Below are positions 1-8,678 of a DNA stretch of 64,000 nt, in pieces. The notes under the pieces were generated by a model. That model saw only the letters and a program-made list of their open reading frames with translations. It did no database searches and was not told where the DNA came from. Position numbers and translations under genes: made by a program. How positions within the stretch are numbered: the stretch's first letter is position 1; each line of letters begins with the position of its first letter. The stretch comes from Candidatus Halobonum tyrrellensis G22 (GTDB lineage: Archaea > Halobacteriota > Halobacteria > Halobacteriales > Haloferacaceae), in the NCBI RefSeq assembly GCF_000495475.1, contig NZ_ASGZ01000020.1, positions 25,431 through 89,430 of the forward strand. Direction: 5' to 3'.

Positions 1-1416
1 GACGAGACCGGCCCGGGCGAACTGGGTGCGCTCCCGGCGGTCGACTACGAGTTCGACACCCCGACCGCGAGCGCCGGAACCGGAGCCGACGCCCGCTCGG
101 AGGGAGCAACGATGGCGGACGTCGACCCCGACGCCGACGCGCCCGGGACCGACGAGGGTGCGACCGCCGACTCGTCGGTGGGCGAGACGACGACCGAGGC
201 GGAGCCCGTGACCGCCGACGGCGGCGACGACGACCGCGAGACGGAGACGGAGACGACGCCCGGGGCGGCCGCCGAGGACGACACCGCCGCCGAAGACGAC
301 ACCGCCGCCGGGGCGGATACGACTGCGAGTGCGACCCCCGACGAGGCCGACGAAAGTCTCGACGAGGAGACCGACGCGGTGCCCGACGCGGACGTGGCCA
401 GTCCCGACCCGGACGGGCGGGCGGAGGTCGACGCCGCCGAGGCGGCCGAGAGCGAGGCCGAATCCGGGACGGCGAGCGACGCCGGGACCGCCGACACCGA
501 CGCCGCCGCCGGCCTCGACGACTTCGAGGAGACGGGCGGGGACGCCGACGACGCCGAGGGCGGCCTCGGCGACTTCGAGGGGTCGGACCCGACGCCCGAC
601 GAGGTGGAGTCGACGCCGCGCGGCGAGACGGACGCCGCCGAACCCGGCGACTTCGACGAGGCCGACCCGGGCGAGGGGAGTCCGAACGACTTCGGCGACG
701 TGGGGCCGAACGACCCGGACGACGAGTCGGACCCCGGCGACCTCGAGGAGGCGAACGCCCGCGAGTTCGACGCGCCCGGCGCCGACCCGGAGGCGGACGC
801 CGACGCGGACGCCGCCGACCCCGACGACTTCGAGGACGCGCTCAGCGACGAGGAGCGCCGCGAGGCCGAAGCGGAACACGGCGTCGAGTTCTCCTCGGGG
901 GCGGACGTGCCCGACCCGGGCGACGCGGACATCGAGACGCCCGACCCCGACAGCGGGATGGCCGACGGGATGGACGAGGAGATCGCGGACCAACACCAGC
1001 CCGAACCCGAACCCGGCGCGGGCGCGACCGAACCCGCGAGCGAGGGGACGGTCGGGACGACCCCCGCGGGCGAGGAGGCGGCGCCGCCGGAGGGCGAGAA
1101 CGCCGAACCCGCCGCGGTCGAAGACCCCGCCGAGACCGCGACCATGGACGACCCGGCGGACGCCAGCACGCCGGCGGAGGACCCCGCGGAGGCGGCGACG
1201 ACGGACGACGACGCCGTCGACGTCGACCTGGAGGAGGCCGCGGTCGAGTTGATGGACGAACTCGACGACGGCGACGGCGCCGACCGCGACGAGGTGGTGG
1301 CGGCGGCGGTCGACCGCTACGGCGCCGACGAGAGCGACATCGAGGAGGCGATCCAGGACGCGCTGATGGGCGGGAAGTGCTACGAACCCGACGACGGCGT
1401 GCTCAAACCCATCTGA
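1..1416 (+). CDS. RPA-associated protein (COG3390), C-terminal part; 5' end outside window
   Basis: The reading frame is open from the first base, so only the last 471 residues are seen. About 390 residues are a low-complexity Asp/Glu/Ala/Pro linker. It contains a recurring acidic-phenylalanine motif (LDDFEE, LGDFEG, PGDFDE, PNDFGD, PDDFED, about nt 511-850). The last 60 residues (from about nt 1231) form a compact helical domain ending in GKCYEPDDGVLKPI, which resembles the winged-helix tail of haloarchaeal RPA-associated proteins. In Haloferax such genes follow an rpa gene, and one copy is followed by a phosphoesterase gene. The same order is seen here, with only 1 nt between stop and next start. 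An internal ATG at nt 112 lies inside the linker and is unlikely to be the true start. Family call is from the tail plus context; the OB-fold part is not visible. Confidence 0.75.
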   Translation, partial: DETGPGELGALPAVDYEFDTPTASAGTGADARSEGATMADVDPDADAPGTDEGATADSSVGETTTEAEPVTADGGDDDRETETETTPGAAAEDDTAAEDDTAAGADTTASATPDEADESLDEETDAVPDADVASPDPDGRAEVDAAEAAESEAESGTASDAGTADTDAAAGLDDFEETGGDADDAEGGLGDFEGSDPTPDEVESTPRGETDAAEPGDFDEADPGEGSPNDFGDVGPNDPDDESDPGDLEEANAREFDAPGADPEADADADAADPDDFEDALSDEERREAEAEHGVEFSSGADVPDPGDADIETPDPDSGMADGMDEEIADQHQPEPEPGAGATEPASEGTVGTTPAGEEAAPPEGENAEPAAVEDPAETATMDDPADASTPAEDPAEAATTDDDAVDVDLEEAAVELMDELDDGDGADRDEVVAAAVDRYGADESDIEEAIQDALMGGKCYEPDDGVLKPI

Positions 1417-1417
1417 C

Positions 1418-2194
1418 GTGGCCGACGCGGATGGGGACGCGCAGCCGCTCGTCGAGCCCGTCCCGGGAGCGCCCGCGGCGACCGCCGACCTGGGCGGCGA
1501 GACGGGGCTACTGATCGCGGACTACCACGCCGGCATCGAGGCGGGCCTGCGCTACGAGCGCGGGGTCGAACTCGACAGCGCGGCAGACGAGCGGCGCGAG
1601 CGGCTGCTCTCGCTGCTCGCGCGGACGGGCGCCGACCGGCTGGTCGTCCTCGGCGACCTGGGTCACCGGATCGGGTCGACCGGCGACGCCGAGCGCGCGG
1701 AACTCGCCGCCCTCCTCGACGCGGTGGGCGTCCCGGTGACGCTCGCGCTCGGCAACCACGACCCCGGCGTCGCTGAGGCGTTCGGCGACCGACTCCGCGT
1801 GACCGACGCCGCGGGCGCGCGCCTCGGCGACGTGGGTATCGTCCACGGTCACACCTGGCCAGCCCCGGACGTGCTCGCGGCGGACGTGGTCTGTACGGGC
1901 CACGAACACCCGCGCGTGAAACTCTCCGACGAGGTGGGCGGCGGGCGCGCGGAGAAGGCGTGGCTCCGCGGGCCGCTCGCGTACGGCCCGTTCGCGGACC
2001 GTAACGCCGACCTGCCCGACTGGGGGGAGGAGCCGCCGGAACTCGTGGTGTTCCCCGCGTTCAACGACCGCTCGGGCGGGACGTGGGTCAACGTCGAAGG
2101 GCAGTTCCTCGCGCCGTACCTCCCCGACGGGCTGGCGTCCGGCGAGGCGTACCTCCTCGACGGGACGCGGCTCGGCGACTACCGGCGGGTCTGA
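1418..2194 (+). CDS. rpe: RPA-operon calcineurin-like phosphoesterase
   Basis: This 258-residue metallophosphoesterase begins with GTG one base after the preceding stop, so it is translationally coupled to the RPA-associated gene. The five metal-binding blocks of the calcineurin-like family are in order: IADYHAG (near residue 33), VLGDLGH, ALGNHD, VHGHTW and TGHEHPRV. These would bind two divalent metals for phosphodiester or phosphomonoester hydrolysis. The family is COG1407-like. In Haloferax the equivalent gene of an rpa operon is called rpe (RPA-associated phosphoesterase). Its substrate is not known to me; a role on DNA ends or nucleotides at single-stranded DNA is inference from context. 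No signal peptide, so cytoplasmic. Confidence 0.85.
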   Translation: MADADGDAQPLVEPVPGAPAATADLGGETGLLIADYHAGIEAGLRYERGVELDSAADERRERLLSLLARTGADRLVVLGDLGHRIGSTGDAERAELAALLDAVGVPVTLALGNHDPGVAEAFGDRLRVTDAAGARLGDVGIVHGHTWPAPDVLAADVVCTGHEHPRVKLSDEVGGGRAEKAWLRGPLAYGPFADRNADLPDWGEEPPELVVFPAFNDRSGGTWVNVEGQFLAPYLPDGLASGEAYLLDGTRLGDYRRV

Positions 2195-2289
2195 CGTTCG
2201 ATCGGGCTGACATATCCCTGAGAGCGTATCACACGTTCCCGGCGGGTAGACGGCGTGTGCCACCGCTTTTCACCCTCGTTTCACCGGAG

Positions 2290-2413
2290 CATTTATGTGT
2301 CGCAACCGTGTAGCTGTGCGTACCAGAACGCCTTCGGGCGTGGTGGCATCGTACGCTAAATGACACGGCGTTCTTACACCCATCCGGACGCGCGCACTCC
2401 CCGTGTAGCGTCC
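2290..2413 (+). promoter_or_regulatory. TATA element and structured 5' leader of the coiled-coil gene
   Basis: A T-rich element CATTTATG (2290-2297) predicts transcription starting near 2318, about 134 nt before the ATG at 2452. At that point the DNA can fold: GCGTAC (2318-2323) pairs with GTACGC (2351-2356), enclosing ACGCC (2328-2332) / GGCGT (2337-2341) closed by a TTCG tetraloop. Further down, GGACGC (2386-2391) pairs with GCGTCC (2408-2413), while ACACGG (2363-2368) can pair with CCGTGT (2401-2406) inside that loop, giving a pseudoknot or an alternative fold. Leaders this long are uncommon in haloarchaea. Function unknown. The rest of 2195-2451 holds no gene. Confidence 0.5.
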
Positions 2414-2451
2414 GCCACCCCCGAAGCAGTATGGTGTCGAGGTAACGAACC

Positions 2452-3375
2452 ATGGTAACGCAAGAGGAAGTTCTCGAAGAGTACGGTCTCGAAAGTATGG
2501 ACGAACAGCGAAACGTCGGGCTCACCGACGACGAAATCGACAACGGCTCCAAGGGCCAACTGATCAAGAAGGCGGGTCAGCTCCGCGACCGCCGGAACGA
2601 ACTGAACCAGATGGCCTCCGAGCGCGCTTCCAAGCGCGACGACCTGAACGCGAAGACGCGCGAGAAGGTCGACGAGGCGCAGGAACACCGCGAGAAGCGC
2701 GACGAGCTCAACGAACAGGTTCAAGAGCACAAGAACAGCCGCAACGAACTCAACGCCGAGGCGAACGAGCTGTTCGACGAGGTCGAGTCGAAAAAGCAGG
2801 ACCTCGAACTCGGCTCGGGCAAGTCCATCGAGGAGCTCAAAGAGGAGATCGAGGACCTCGAGTTCAAACAGCAGACCGAGGTGCTCTCGACCGAGGACGA
2901 GCGCGAACTCATCGAGAAGATCGAGGACAAGCGCGAGCAGCTCGCCGAGAAGAAGGAGAAGGTCGACAACAGCGGCGACCTCGAAGAGCTGGTGGAGGAG
3001 GCCGAGGAGGTCCGCTCGGAGGCCTCGAAGCACCACCAGAAGGTGACCGAACTGGCCGACGAGGCGCAGGAACACCACAACCGGATGATCGAGGCGTACC
3101 GCGAGGCCGACGACATCCGCGACGAGGCCGACGCGATGCACGAACTGTTCGTGGAGGCCCAGGAGATGGCCGACCGCCACCACGAGGACTTCGTCACCGT
3201 CCAGAAGCGCCTGCGCGAACTGGACAAGGAGGAGGAGCAGGAGAAGAAGGCCGAACGCGAGGAGAAGCAGGAGGCCGAACGCGAGGAGGCCGAGGAGATC
3301 TATCAGAAGTTCAAGGAAGGCGAGACCCTCGACACCGAGGACCTGATGAAGCTCCAGAAGACGGGGCTGCTCTAA
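2452..3375 (+). CDS. Coiled-coil protein, COG1340/DUF7121-like
   Basis: This 307-residue protein is almost entirely charged helix. Heptad-like Glu/Lys/Arg-rich coiled coil runs from about residue 30 to 285, with runs such as ELNQMASERASKRDDLNAKT and EEEQEKKAEREEKQEAER, and a short ordered tail EDLMKLQKTGLL. It resembles the archaeal COG1340 coiled-coil family, sometimes annotated as phosphoserine-phosphatase-like although no phosphatase motif is present. There is no signal peptide or membrane segment. The gene stands alone and is preceded by a long structured leader, so regulation at the RNA level is possible. The base composition is slightly less GC-rich than its neighbours because of many AAG/GAG codons. 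Molecular role unknown. Confidence 0.85.
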   Translation: MVTQEEVLEEYGLESMDEQRNVGLTDDEIDNGSKGQLIKKAGQLRDRRNELNQMASERASKRDDLNAKTREKVDEAQEHREKRDELNEQVQEHKNSRNELNAEANELFDEVESKKQDLELGSGKSIEELKEEIEDLEFKQQTEVLSTEDERELIEKIEDKREQLAEKKEKVDNSGDLEELVEEAEEVRSEASKHHQKVTELADEAQEHHNRMIEAYREADDIRDEADAMHELFVEAQEMADRHHEDFVTVQKRLRELDKEEEQEKKAEREEKQEAEREEAEEIYQKFKEGETLDTEDLMKLQKTGLL

Positions 3376-3544
3376 ATCTAACCCCGAATTCGACCGCGAT
3401 TTCTACGCCGTTCTTCCGACGCCGCCCACAGAGCGACGGCCACCCGCCGCCGGGATCGTGCCGACCCGGGACCGCTCCGCCCACCCCGTCGACGGACGAC
3501 CGCGGACACCCGGCTTTAGGTTCACCCCCGCCGCACGTGGCTGC

Positions 3545-4555
3545 ATGACAGACTCATCGGAGTCGGGCGCCCCGACGCCGGTTCGCGTCGTCGCGCTCCT
3601 CCTGGCGGTGGTCGTGGCCGGGGCCGTCGGCGTCGCGGCCTTCGTCGTCCTCCCGGTCGGTCTCGCAGACCTGCTGGGCGTCCTGCTCACTATCGCGCTC
3701 GTGGTCGTCGTCGCCCGACTCGTCGGCCGCGCGCTCGCCGAGCGGTACGCCGACTACACCGTCGCGGAGGTCGAGGTGTCGGGTCCGATCACCCGCGACG
3801 GCGGCGGCAGTTCGCTCCCCCGGTCGCCGACGACGCCCGGCGCCGACGAGGTGGTCGACCAGATCGAACGCGCGGACGACGACCCCAAGGTGGAGGCGCT
3901 GATGCTGAAGCTGAACACGCCCGGCGGCGAGGTGGTGCCGAGCGACGACATCCGGCTGGCCGCCGCCGAGTTCGACGGGCCGACCGTCGCGTACACCACC
4001 GACCTCTGTGCGTCCGGGGGGATGTGGATCGCGTCGGGCTGTGACGAACTGTGGGCGCGGGACGCCAGCCTCGTCGGCAGCATCGGGGTGCGGTTCTCCC
4101 AGACCCGGTTCGACGAGTTCGCCGACCGCTACGGGGTCAGCTACGAACGCATCGTCTCGGGGGCGTACAAGGACGCGACCGGCGCGCCGTTCAAGCGGAT
4201 GGAGGCGCACGAACGGGAGTACCTCCAGGGGCTGTCGGACGCCTGGTACGACAACTTCGTCGAACGCGTCGCCGAGTCGTTCGAGATAGACGAGCAGACG
4301 GTCCGTCAGACGGAAGCGCGCGTGTTCCTCGGCGAGGACGCCGTCGAGTTCGGGCTGGTGACCGCGCTCGGCACCGACGACGACGCCGAGGCGCGGGTGG
4401 GCGAACGCATCGAGGGGGAGCCGGTCCGGCGGGCGTTCGAACCCGAACGCGGCCTCTCCGACCGGTTCGGGATGGGCGTCTCGCGGGTCGCGTACGCGCT
4501 CGGGGCGGGCGTCGCCGCGGCGTTCGGCGCCGACGAGGGCGGTCTCGAACTGTGA
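3545..4555 (+). CDS. sppA: Signal peptide peptidase SppA-type protease (S49 family)
   Basis: The 336-residue protein has two N-terminal membrane helices (about residues 15-60) followed by a ClpP/crotonase-like S49 protease domain. The predicted catalytic Ser157 lies in CASGGMWIASG and Lys209 in SGAYKDATGAPFKRM. The Ser-Lys spacing of 52 equals that of the characterised Thermococcus SppA dyad (Ser162/Lys214). The substrate-binding strand LMLKLNTPGGEVV is also present. It would degrade membrane-embedded signal-peptide remnants. I chose ATG 3545: an upstream in-frame extension to 3458 has no hydrophobic or conserved content. Downstream of it, after 55 nt, comes a DUF373 membrane protein on the same strand. 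Confidence 0.9.
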   Translation: MTDSSESGAPTPVRVVALLLAVVVAGAVGVAAFVVLPVGLADLLGVLLTIALVVVVARLVGRALAERYADYTVAEVEVSGPITRDGGGSSLPRSPTTPGADEVVDQIERADDDPKVEALMLKLNTPGGEVVPSDDIRLAAAEFDGPTVAYTTDLCASGGMWIASGCDELWARDASLVGSIGVRFSQTRFDEFADRYGVSYERIVSGAYKDATGAPFKRMEAHEREYLQGLSDAWYDNFVERVAESFEIDEQTVRQTEARVFLGEDAVEFGLVTALGTDDDAEARVGERIEGEPVRRAFEPERGLSDRFGMGVSRVAYALGAGVAAAFGADEGGLEL

Positions 4556-4610
4556 GGCCGGGCGAGCACCGGGTGATGGGTTTTTCACCGGGGCACGCCT
4601 CCGAGAGACC

Positions 4611-5762
4611 GTGACGACGCTGGTCCTCTGTGTGGACCGCTCGAACGACGTGGGTCGGAAGGCGGGCGTCGCGACCCCCGTCGTCGGCTGGGAGGCGGTC
4701 CGCTCGCTCGTGACCGACCTCGGTCTCGCGGACCCGGAGGACGCGGGCGTCAACTGCCTGCTCGAATCGCTCCACGTCGCGCGGCAACTCTCCGACGGCG
4801 GCGAGGAGGCCGTGGTCGCGGTGGTGTCGGGCGACGGCGACTCGCCCGTCCGCGCCGACCGCGCGCTCGCGGCCCAACTCGACGAGGTGTGTGCGGCCCA
4901 CGAGGTGGAGTCGGCCATCGTGGTGATCGACTCCGCCGGCGACGAGCGGGCGGTCCCCATCGTCGAGTCGCGGCTGCCCGTCGACTCGGTCGACCGCGTG
5001 GTGGTGCGGCAGGCGCGCGACCTCGAGTCCACCTACTACCTGCTCAAGCAGTTCATGGCCGACGAGGAACTCCGCGAGACCGTTCTCGTCCCGGTCGGCA
5101 TCGGGCTGATCATCCTCCCGGTGTTGCTGTTGCAGTTCTCGACGACCGTCGCGCTCGCGGGCGTCGCCTCGCTTCTGGGCGCGACGCTGCTCTACTACGG
5201 GCTCGGCGTCGACGAGGTGGTCGAACGCACCCCCGAGCGGGCCCGCGAGGCGCTCTACTCCGGGCAGGTCGCGGTCGTCACGTACGTCGTGGCGCTGGGG
5301 CTGACGCTCGTCGGCGTCTTCCTCGGCGGTCTCGGGGCGTCGGCGTCGACCGAAGGGGAGTTCGTCGCCGCCATGCGGTTCGTCTACGACAGCGTCCCCT
5401 GGCTCGCCGTCGCGGCGCTCACCGCGTCGCTCGGACGCCTGCTCGACGAACTCATCCGCGACGAGGGGGTGCGCACGTCGTACCTCAACCTCCCGTTCGG
5501 CGCGCTCGCGGTCGGGCTGGTCGTCCGCGGCTTCGCGGGCTACTTCCTCGAACGCGAGGCGGGCTGGGGCGCGCTCGAACTACTCGGCGTCCCGCTCTCG
5601 CCCGTCCAGCGGCTCGCGCTGTTCATCGCGGGTGGGTTGGTGCTCGCGCTGGTGGGCGTGCGCGTCGCCACCAGCGTCTCCGACGAGACGCTCGACGAGG
5701 TCATCGACGACGAGGCCGAGACGAACCCGGGCGCGGGCAACCGCCGCGGCGGCGGCGACTAG
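4611..5762 (+). CDS. DUF373 family membrane protein (copy 1)
   Basis: This 383-residue protein starts with GTG. The N-terminal half (about 1-155) is soluble and begins TLVLCVDRSNDVGRKAG, with conserved TPVVGWEA and VVVRQARDLESTYYLLKQ blocks. The C-terminal half has about six hydrophobic helices, for example VLVPVGIGLIILPVLLLQF. The architecture is that of archaeal DUF373 (COG2237), whose function is not established. A second member lies at 13077-14198 in this same window. The starting D-R/D-D block and VRQAQDLES segments correspond between the two. The gene follows the SppA-type protease and is convergent with the membrane protein at 5878-6639. Confidence 0.85.
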   Translation: MTTLVLCVDRSNDVGRKAGVATPVVGWEAVRSLVTDLGLADPEDAGVNCLLESLHVARQLSDGGEEAVVAVVSGDGDSPVRADRALAAQLDEVCAAHEVESAIVVIDSAGDERAVPIVESRLPVDSVDRVVVRQARDLESTYYLLKQFMADEELRETVLVPVGIGLIILPVLLLQFSTTVALAGVASLLGATLLYYGLGVDEVVERTPERAREALYSGQVAVVTYVVALGLTLVGVFLGGLGASASTEGEFVAAMRFVYDSVPWLAVAALTASLGRLLDELIRDEGVRTSYLNLPFGALAVGLVVRGFAGYFLEREAGWGALELLGVPLSPVQRLALFIAGGLVLALVGVRVATSVSDETLDEVIDDEAETNPGAGNRRGGGD

Positions 5763-5877
5763 CGGTCGCGGCAACCGGTGGGCCGCCGGAGGGGGGACCG
5801 TCCCGCTCGCGGGGTTGCGGGTCCCGCGGGTCCTGCAGGTCTTACGCACTCTCTCTCGGAGCAGTTCGACTCGCCCG

Positions 5878-6639
5878 CTACCCCCCACCGTCGCTCGCGG
5901 CGGCGGCGGTCGGCCGGACCACGTCCGCGAGCGCGACCAGCAGGCCGAACAGCCAGCCGACCGGGACCGCGATGGCGAACCACATCGCCACGTACGCCAG
6001 CCCCCGGAGGTCGAACCGCGCGCGGATCAGCGCGTTCAGCCCGCCGTAGTCGAGGAGGGTGTCGAGCAGCCACACCGCGAGCGTCCGGCTGTTGGCGAAC
6101 ACCACGTCCGCGAGCGCCGGCGAGTACAGCGCCGCGACCACCGGCGGGAGCAGGAACGCGGTCACGCCCGCGGGGTAGGCGACGAGGACGCTCGTCGCCC
6201 GACCGCCGGCGCGCGAACACACCACCGCGAGCGCCGCGGCGACGGTCGCGACGGCGCCCGCGGCGCCGACGGCGACCAGTCCGCCGACGGGGAACCGTCT
6301 GAGCCACGCCGCGACGGTGAGCAGCCCCCACGCGGCGAGCGACGTGACCACCACGCCGACGACGCCCAGCCGGGTCGCCGCCGAGTCGGCGCGGCCGGCG
6401 TAAAACCGCGTCGCGAACCCGAACAGCAGCAGCGGGTAGAGGAGAACGAGCAGCGGGACGCCGAGCACGCTCCACGCCAGATAGGCGGCTCGCTGGGGAC
6501 CGGTCTCGGGCCGCCACCGGCCGACCACCCGACCGGGGTCGAGTTGCCGCGGGAACAGCAGTTCCATCCACGTGGCGTGGAGCCGTCGCAGGTCGATACG
6601 GACGGCGTCGGCCAGCCCCGGCGATGCGCGTCGTTCCAT
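5878..6639 (-). CDS. Multi-spanning membrane protein, unrecognised family
   Basis: The 253-residue protein carries five to six hydrophobic segments (for example AAYLAWSVLGVPLLVLLYPL and TRLGVVGVVVTSLAAWGLL), with an Arg-rich N-terminus and a short C-terminal tail. The final helix VAMWFAIAVPVGWLFGLLVA is followed by a soluble tail ending SDGGG. No catalytic motif is visible. A T-rich promoter element (complement of 6663-6670, sense CGTTAAATCG) sits 27 nt upstream of the ATG, consistent with a leaderless transcript. It is convergent with the DUF373 gene across a 115-bp gap that shows no other feature. A distant Yip1-like fold is possible but I cannot support it. Confidence 0.6.
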   Translation of the reverse strand: MERRASPGLADAVRIDLRRLHATWMELLFPRQLDPGRVVGRWRPETGPQRAAYLAWSVLGVPLLVLLYPLLLFGFATRFYAGRADSAATRLGVVGVVVTSLAAWGLLTVAAWLRRFPVGGLVAVGAAGAVATVAAALAVVCSRAGGRATSVLVAYPAGVTAFLLPPVVAALYSPALADVVFANSRTLAVWLLDTLLDYGGLNALIRARFDLRGLAYVAMWFAIAVPVGWLFGLLVALADVVRPTAAAASDGGG

Positions 6640-6769
6640 CGCTCGGGGAGAGCGGGAGGGCCCGATTTAACGTTTCGTCCCGGCGGTCGATTCTGATAAC
6701 GGGAGCCGACCGCGGGGCCGGGTCGCCGCCGTCTCGGGGTGGCTTCCCGATGGCCGGTTCGGACGCGGC

Positions 6770-7606
6770 TCAGTTCCAGGGGGCGAAGTCGGGGTCGACC
6801 ATCCGCTCCTCGCGGTCGATGTTGTCGATGGCGGCGACGTCCTCGTCGTCGAGGTCGAGGTCGAGGCTACCCCAGTTGTCGCGGATGTGCTCCTCGCTGG
6901 TCGCCTTGGGGATGGTCGTGACGCCCTTCTCGCGGAGCCACGCCAGACTGACCTGCCCCTCGTTGGTGTCGTACGTCTCCGCGATCTCGGTGAGTTCGTC
7001 CACCTCGAACACCTCGCCGCGCGCGAGCGGCGAGTACGCCACCGGCTGGATGTCGTGCGCCTCGGTTATCTCGCGGAGCGCCTTCTGGGGGAGCAGCGGG
7101 TGACACTCGAACTGGTGGGCGAAGATCGGCACGTCGGCGACGTCGAGCGCCTCCTTGAGGTCCTCGGTTCGGAAGTTGGAGACCCCGACGCGGTGGATCA
7201 GCCCGTCGTTGTACAGTTGTTCGAACGCGCCGAACGTCTCCTCGACGTCGTACGTCCCGGTCGGCCAGTGCATGTACAGCAGGTCGACCGAGTCGACGCC
7301 GAGTCGGTCGAGGCTCTCCTCGGTCGTCTCGCGGACGTCGTCGGCCGCGAGGTTCTTCCGCCACACCTTCGTCGCGAGGAACACGTCCTCGCGGTCGACG
7401 TCGGCGCGTTCGATGCCGTCGCCGACCTCCGCCTCGTTGCCGTACGCCTGTGCGGTGTCGATGTGGCGGTACCCCGTCTCCAGCGCCGTCTCGACCGCCG
7501 TCCGACACTCCTCGGGGTCGTCGTTCTCCCACGTCCCGAGACCCAGCATCGGCATTCCCTCGGCGGTCGGCGCGTCCGCGGCCGACGGTGTCGCGTCCTG
7601 TGACAT
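6770..7606 (-). CDS. Aldo/keto reductase
   Basis: This 278-residue NAD(P)H-dependent oxidoreductase has the AKR catalytic tetrad: Asp and Tyr in HIDTAQAYGNEAEVG, Lys in VFLATKVW and His in LLYMHWPTG. The barrel blocks GVSNF, QFECHPLLPQ and the cofactor-binding IPKATSEEHIRDNW are also present. The family reduces aldehydes or ketones; the substrate cannot be told from sequence. Start: ATG 7606 gives the standard N-terminus with the early strand MPMLGLGTWEN. The frame stays open far upstream but that region is non-coding in this frame. A T-rich element about 27 nt upstream suggests a leaderless monocistronic transcript. Confidence 0.92.
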   Translation of the reverse strand: MSQDATPSAADAPTAEGMPMLGLGTWENDDPEECRTAVETALETGYRHIDTAQAYGNEAEVGDGIERADVDREDVFLATKVWRKNLAADDVRETTEESLDRLGVDSVDLLYMHWPTGTYDVEETFGAFEQLYNDGLIHRVGVSNFRTEDLKEALDVADVPIFAHQFECHPLLPQKALREITEAHDIQPVAYSPLARGEVFEVDELTEIAETYDTNEGQVSLAWLREKGVTTIPKATSEEHIRDNWGSLDLDLDDEDVAAIDNIDREERMVDPDFAPWN

Positions 7607-7812
7607 CGTATCCGAACGGTGGGGCGCGACGGGAAAATGGGTTGTGGCAGCCGAACGCATCTCCGGTGTGTGAACCGCTCGCAGTCCCGATCCGGGGCGA
7701 TTCGGGGTAGAAGGCCCCACCGGTCGTCCGCCGGGGTCGGGCCGGACCCTCTCCGGTCGGTCGCGGCCGGGGCGGCCGGTCGTCCGACCGCCGCGGCGCT
7801 CCCCCGGTCGGA

Positions 7813-8580
7813 TCAGCCGATGTAGCGGAGTTCGTCCTCGCTGGGCATCCCGCCGCCGCCGCCGCCCTGCATCTCGCGGATCTTGCCGACGACCTCCTCC
7901 ATCTCCTCGGCGCGGTCTTCCAGGTCCGAGAAGTCCACTTCGAAGCCGAGCACCTCCTGGAGCACTTCCAGAACCGCCTGCGCGCTCTTGGGGTCGACGA
8001 GGTAGCCCGACGTCTCGCCCATCAGGCAGGCCGCGTTCAGCCCCCGGCGCGCGCCCAGTCCGAGCACCAGCCCCGAGACGCCGACGATCCCGCCCGCGGG
8101 TTCGTCCTCGCGGAACTCGACGCCCGCCTCCGCCAGTTCCTCGCGGTCGGCGTCGCCGGTCCGCGCGCCGAGTACGCCGTACTCGTCGTCCTCGATCAGT
8201 TCCCCGGTGGGGACGCCCCCGAGTGCGAACGCGCGCTCGCAGCCGAACTCCTCGGCCACATCGAGAAAGGAGGTGGTGAGTCGGTAGTGGCCCTCGTTGC
8301 TCGCCGCCTGGTGGTCGCCCGTGAGCACGAGCAGGTCGGTGCCGTCGGCGTCGACGTGGTGGAACTCGGCGTGGGTCAACTCCGCGACGCCGTCGTCGTC
8401 GACGGTGACCTGCGGGGGGAAGTCGGTGGTGTACACCCGGCGGACCACGTCGCCGTCGAACTCCTCGACGAGGTGTTCGGCCACCAGTTTCCCCACGTGG
8501 CCGACGCCCGGGAGTCCCTCGATCAGCGTCGGGTCGTCGAGACCGGGCTCCGCGACCGTCTCGATGTCGATGTCGTCCAT
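7813..8580 (-). CDS. PAC2 family proteasome-assembly-chaperone-like protein
   Basis: The 255-residue protein fits the PAC2/DUF75 family: LIEGLPGVGHVGKLVAEHL near the start, LVLTGDHQAASNEGHYRL, ALGGVPTGE and GIVGVSGLVLGLGARRGL. PAC2 proteins in eukaryotes help assemble the 20S proteasome; the archaeal homologue is proposed to do likewise. A poly-Gly stretch (GGGGGGMPSED) precedes the C-terminal tail ELRYIG, which ends in a hydrophobic-Tyr-X motif reminiscent of proteasome-docking tails (inference). It is the last gene of the operon L44e-S27e-aIF2 alpha-Nop10-PAC2, with a 98-nt gap after nop10. Confidence 0.88.
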   Translation of the reverse strand: MDDIDIETVAEPGLDDPTLIEGLPGVGHVGKLVAEHLVEEFDGDVVRRVYTTDFPPQVTVDDDGVAELTHAEFHHVDADGTDLLVLTGDHQAASNEGHYRLTTSFLDVAEEFGCERAFALGGVPTGELIEDDEYGVLGARTGDADREELAEAGVEFREDEPAGGIVGVSGLVLGLGARRGLNAACLMGETSGYLVDPKSAQAVLEVLQEVLGFEVDFSDLEDRAEEMEEVVGKIREMQGGGGGGMPSEDELRYIG

Positions 8581-8678
8581 ACGTGGCCTCGCGGGTCGCT
8601 CGTGGTAAAGGGCGTCGGCTTCCGCTCGCCCCCGCGTCGCTCTCGGGGTCGGGGCGGCCGGACCGACCGGGTGTCGGG

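Noticed and set aside
45..1169. 374-codon Ser/Ala-rich frame on the minus strand opposite the RPA-associated gene
   Set aside because: It is the antisense shadow of Asp/Glu-rich codons (GAC/GAG read as GTC/CTC and similar); Ser/Ala/Pro/Gly monotony with no domain, and the plus-strand gene is well supported.
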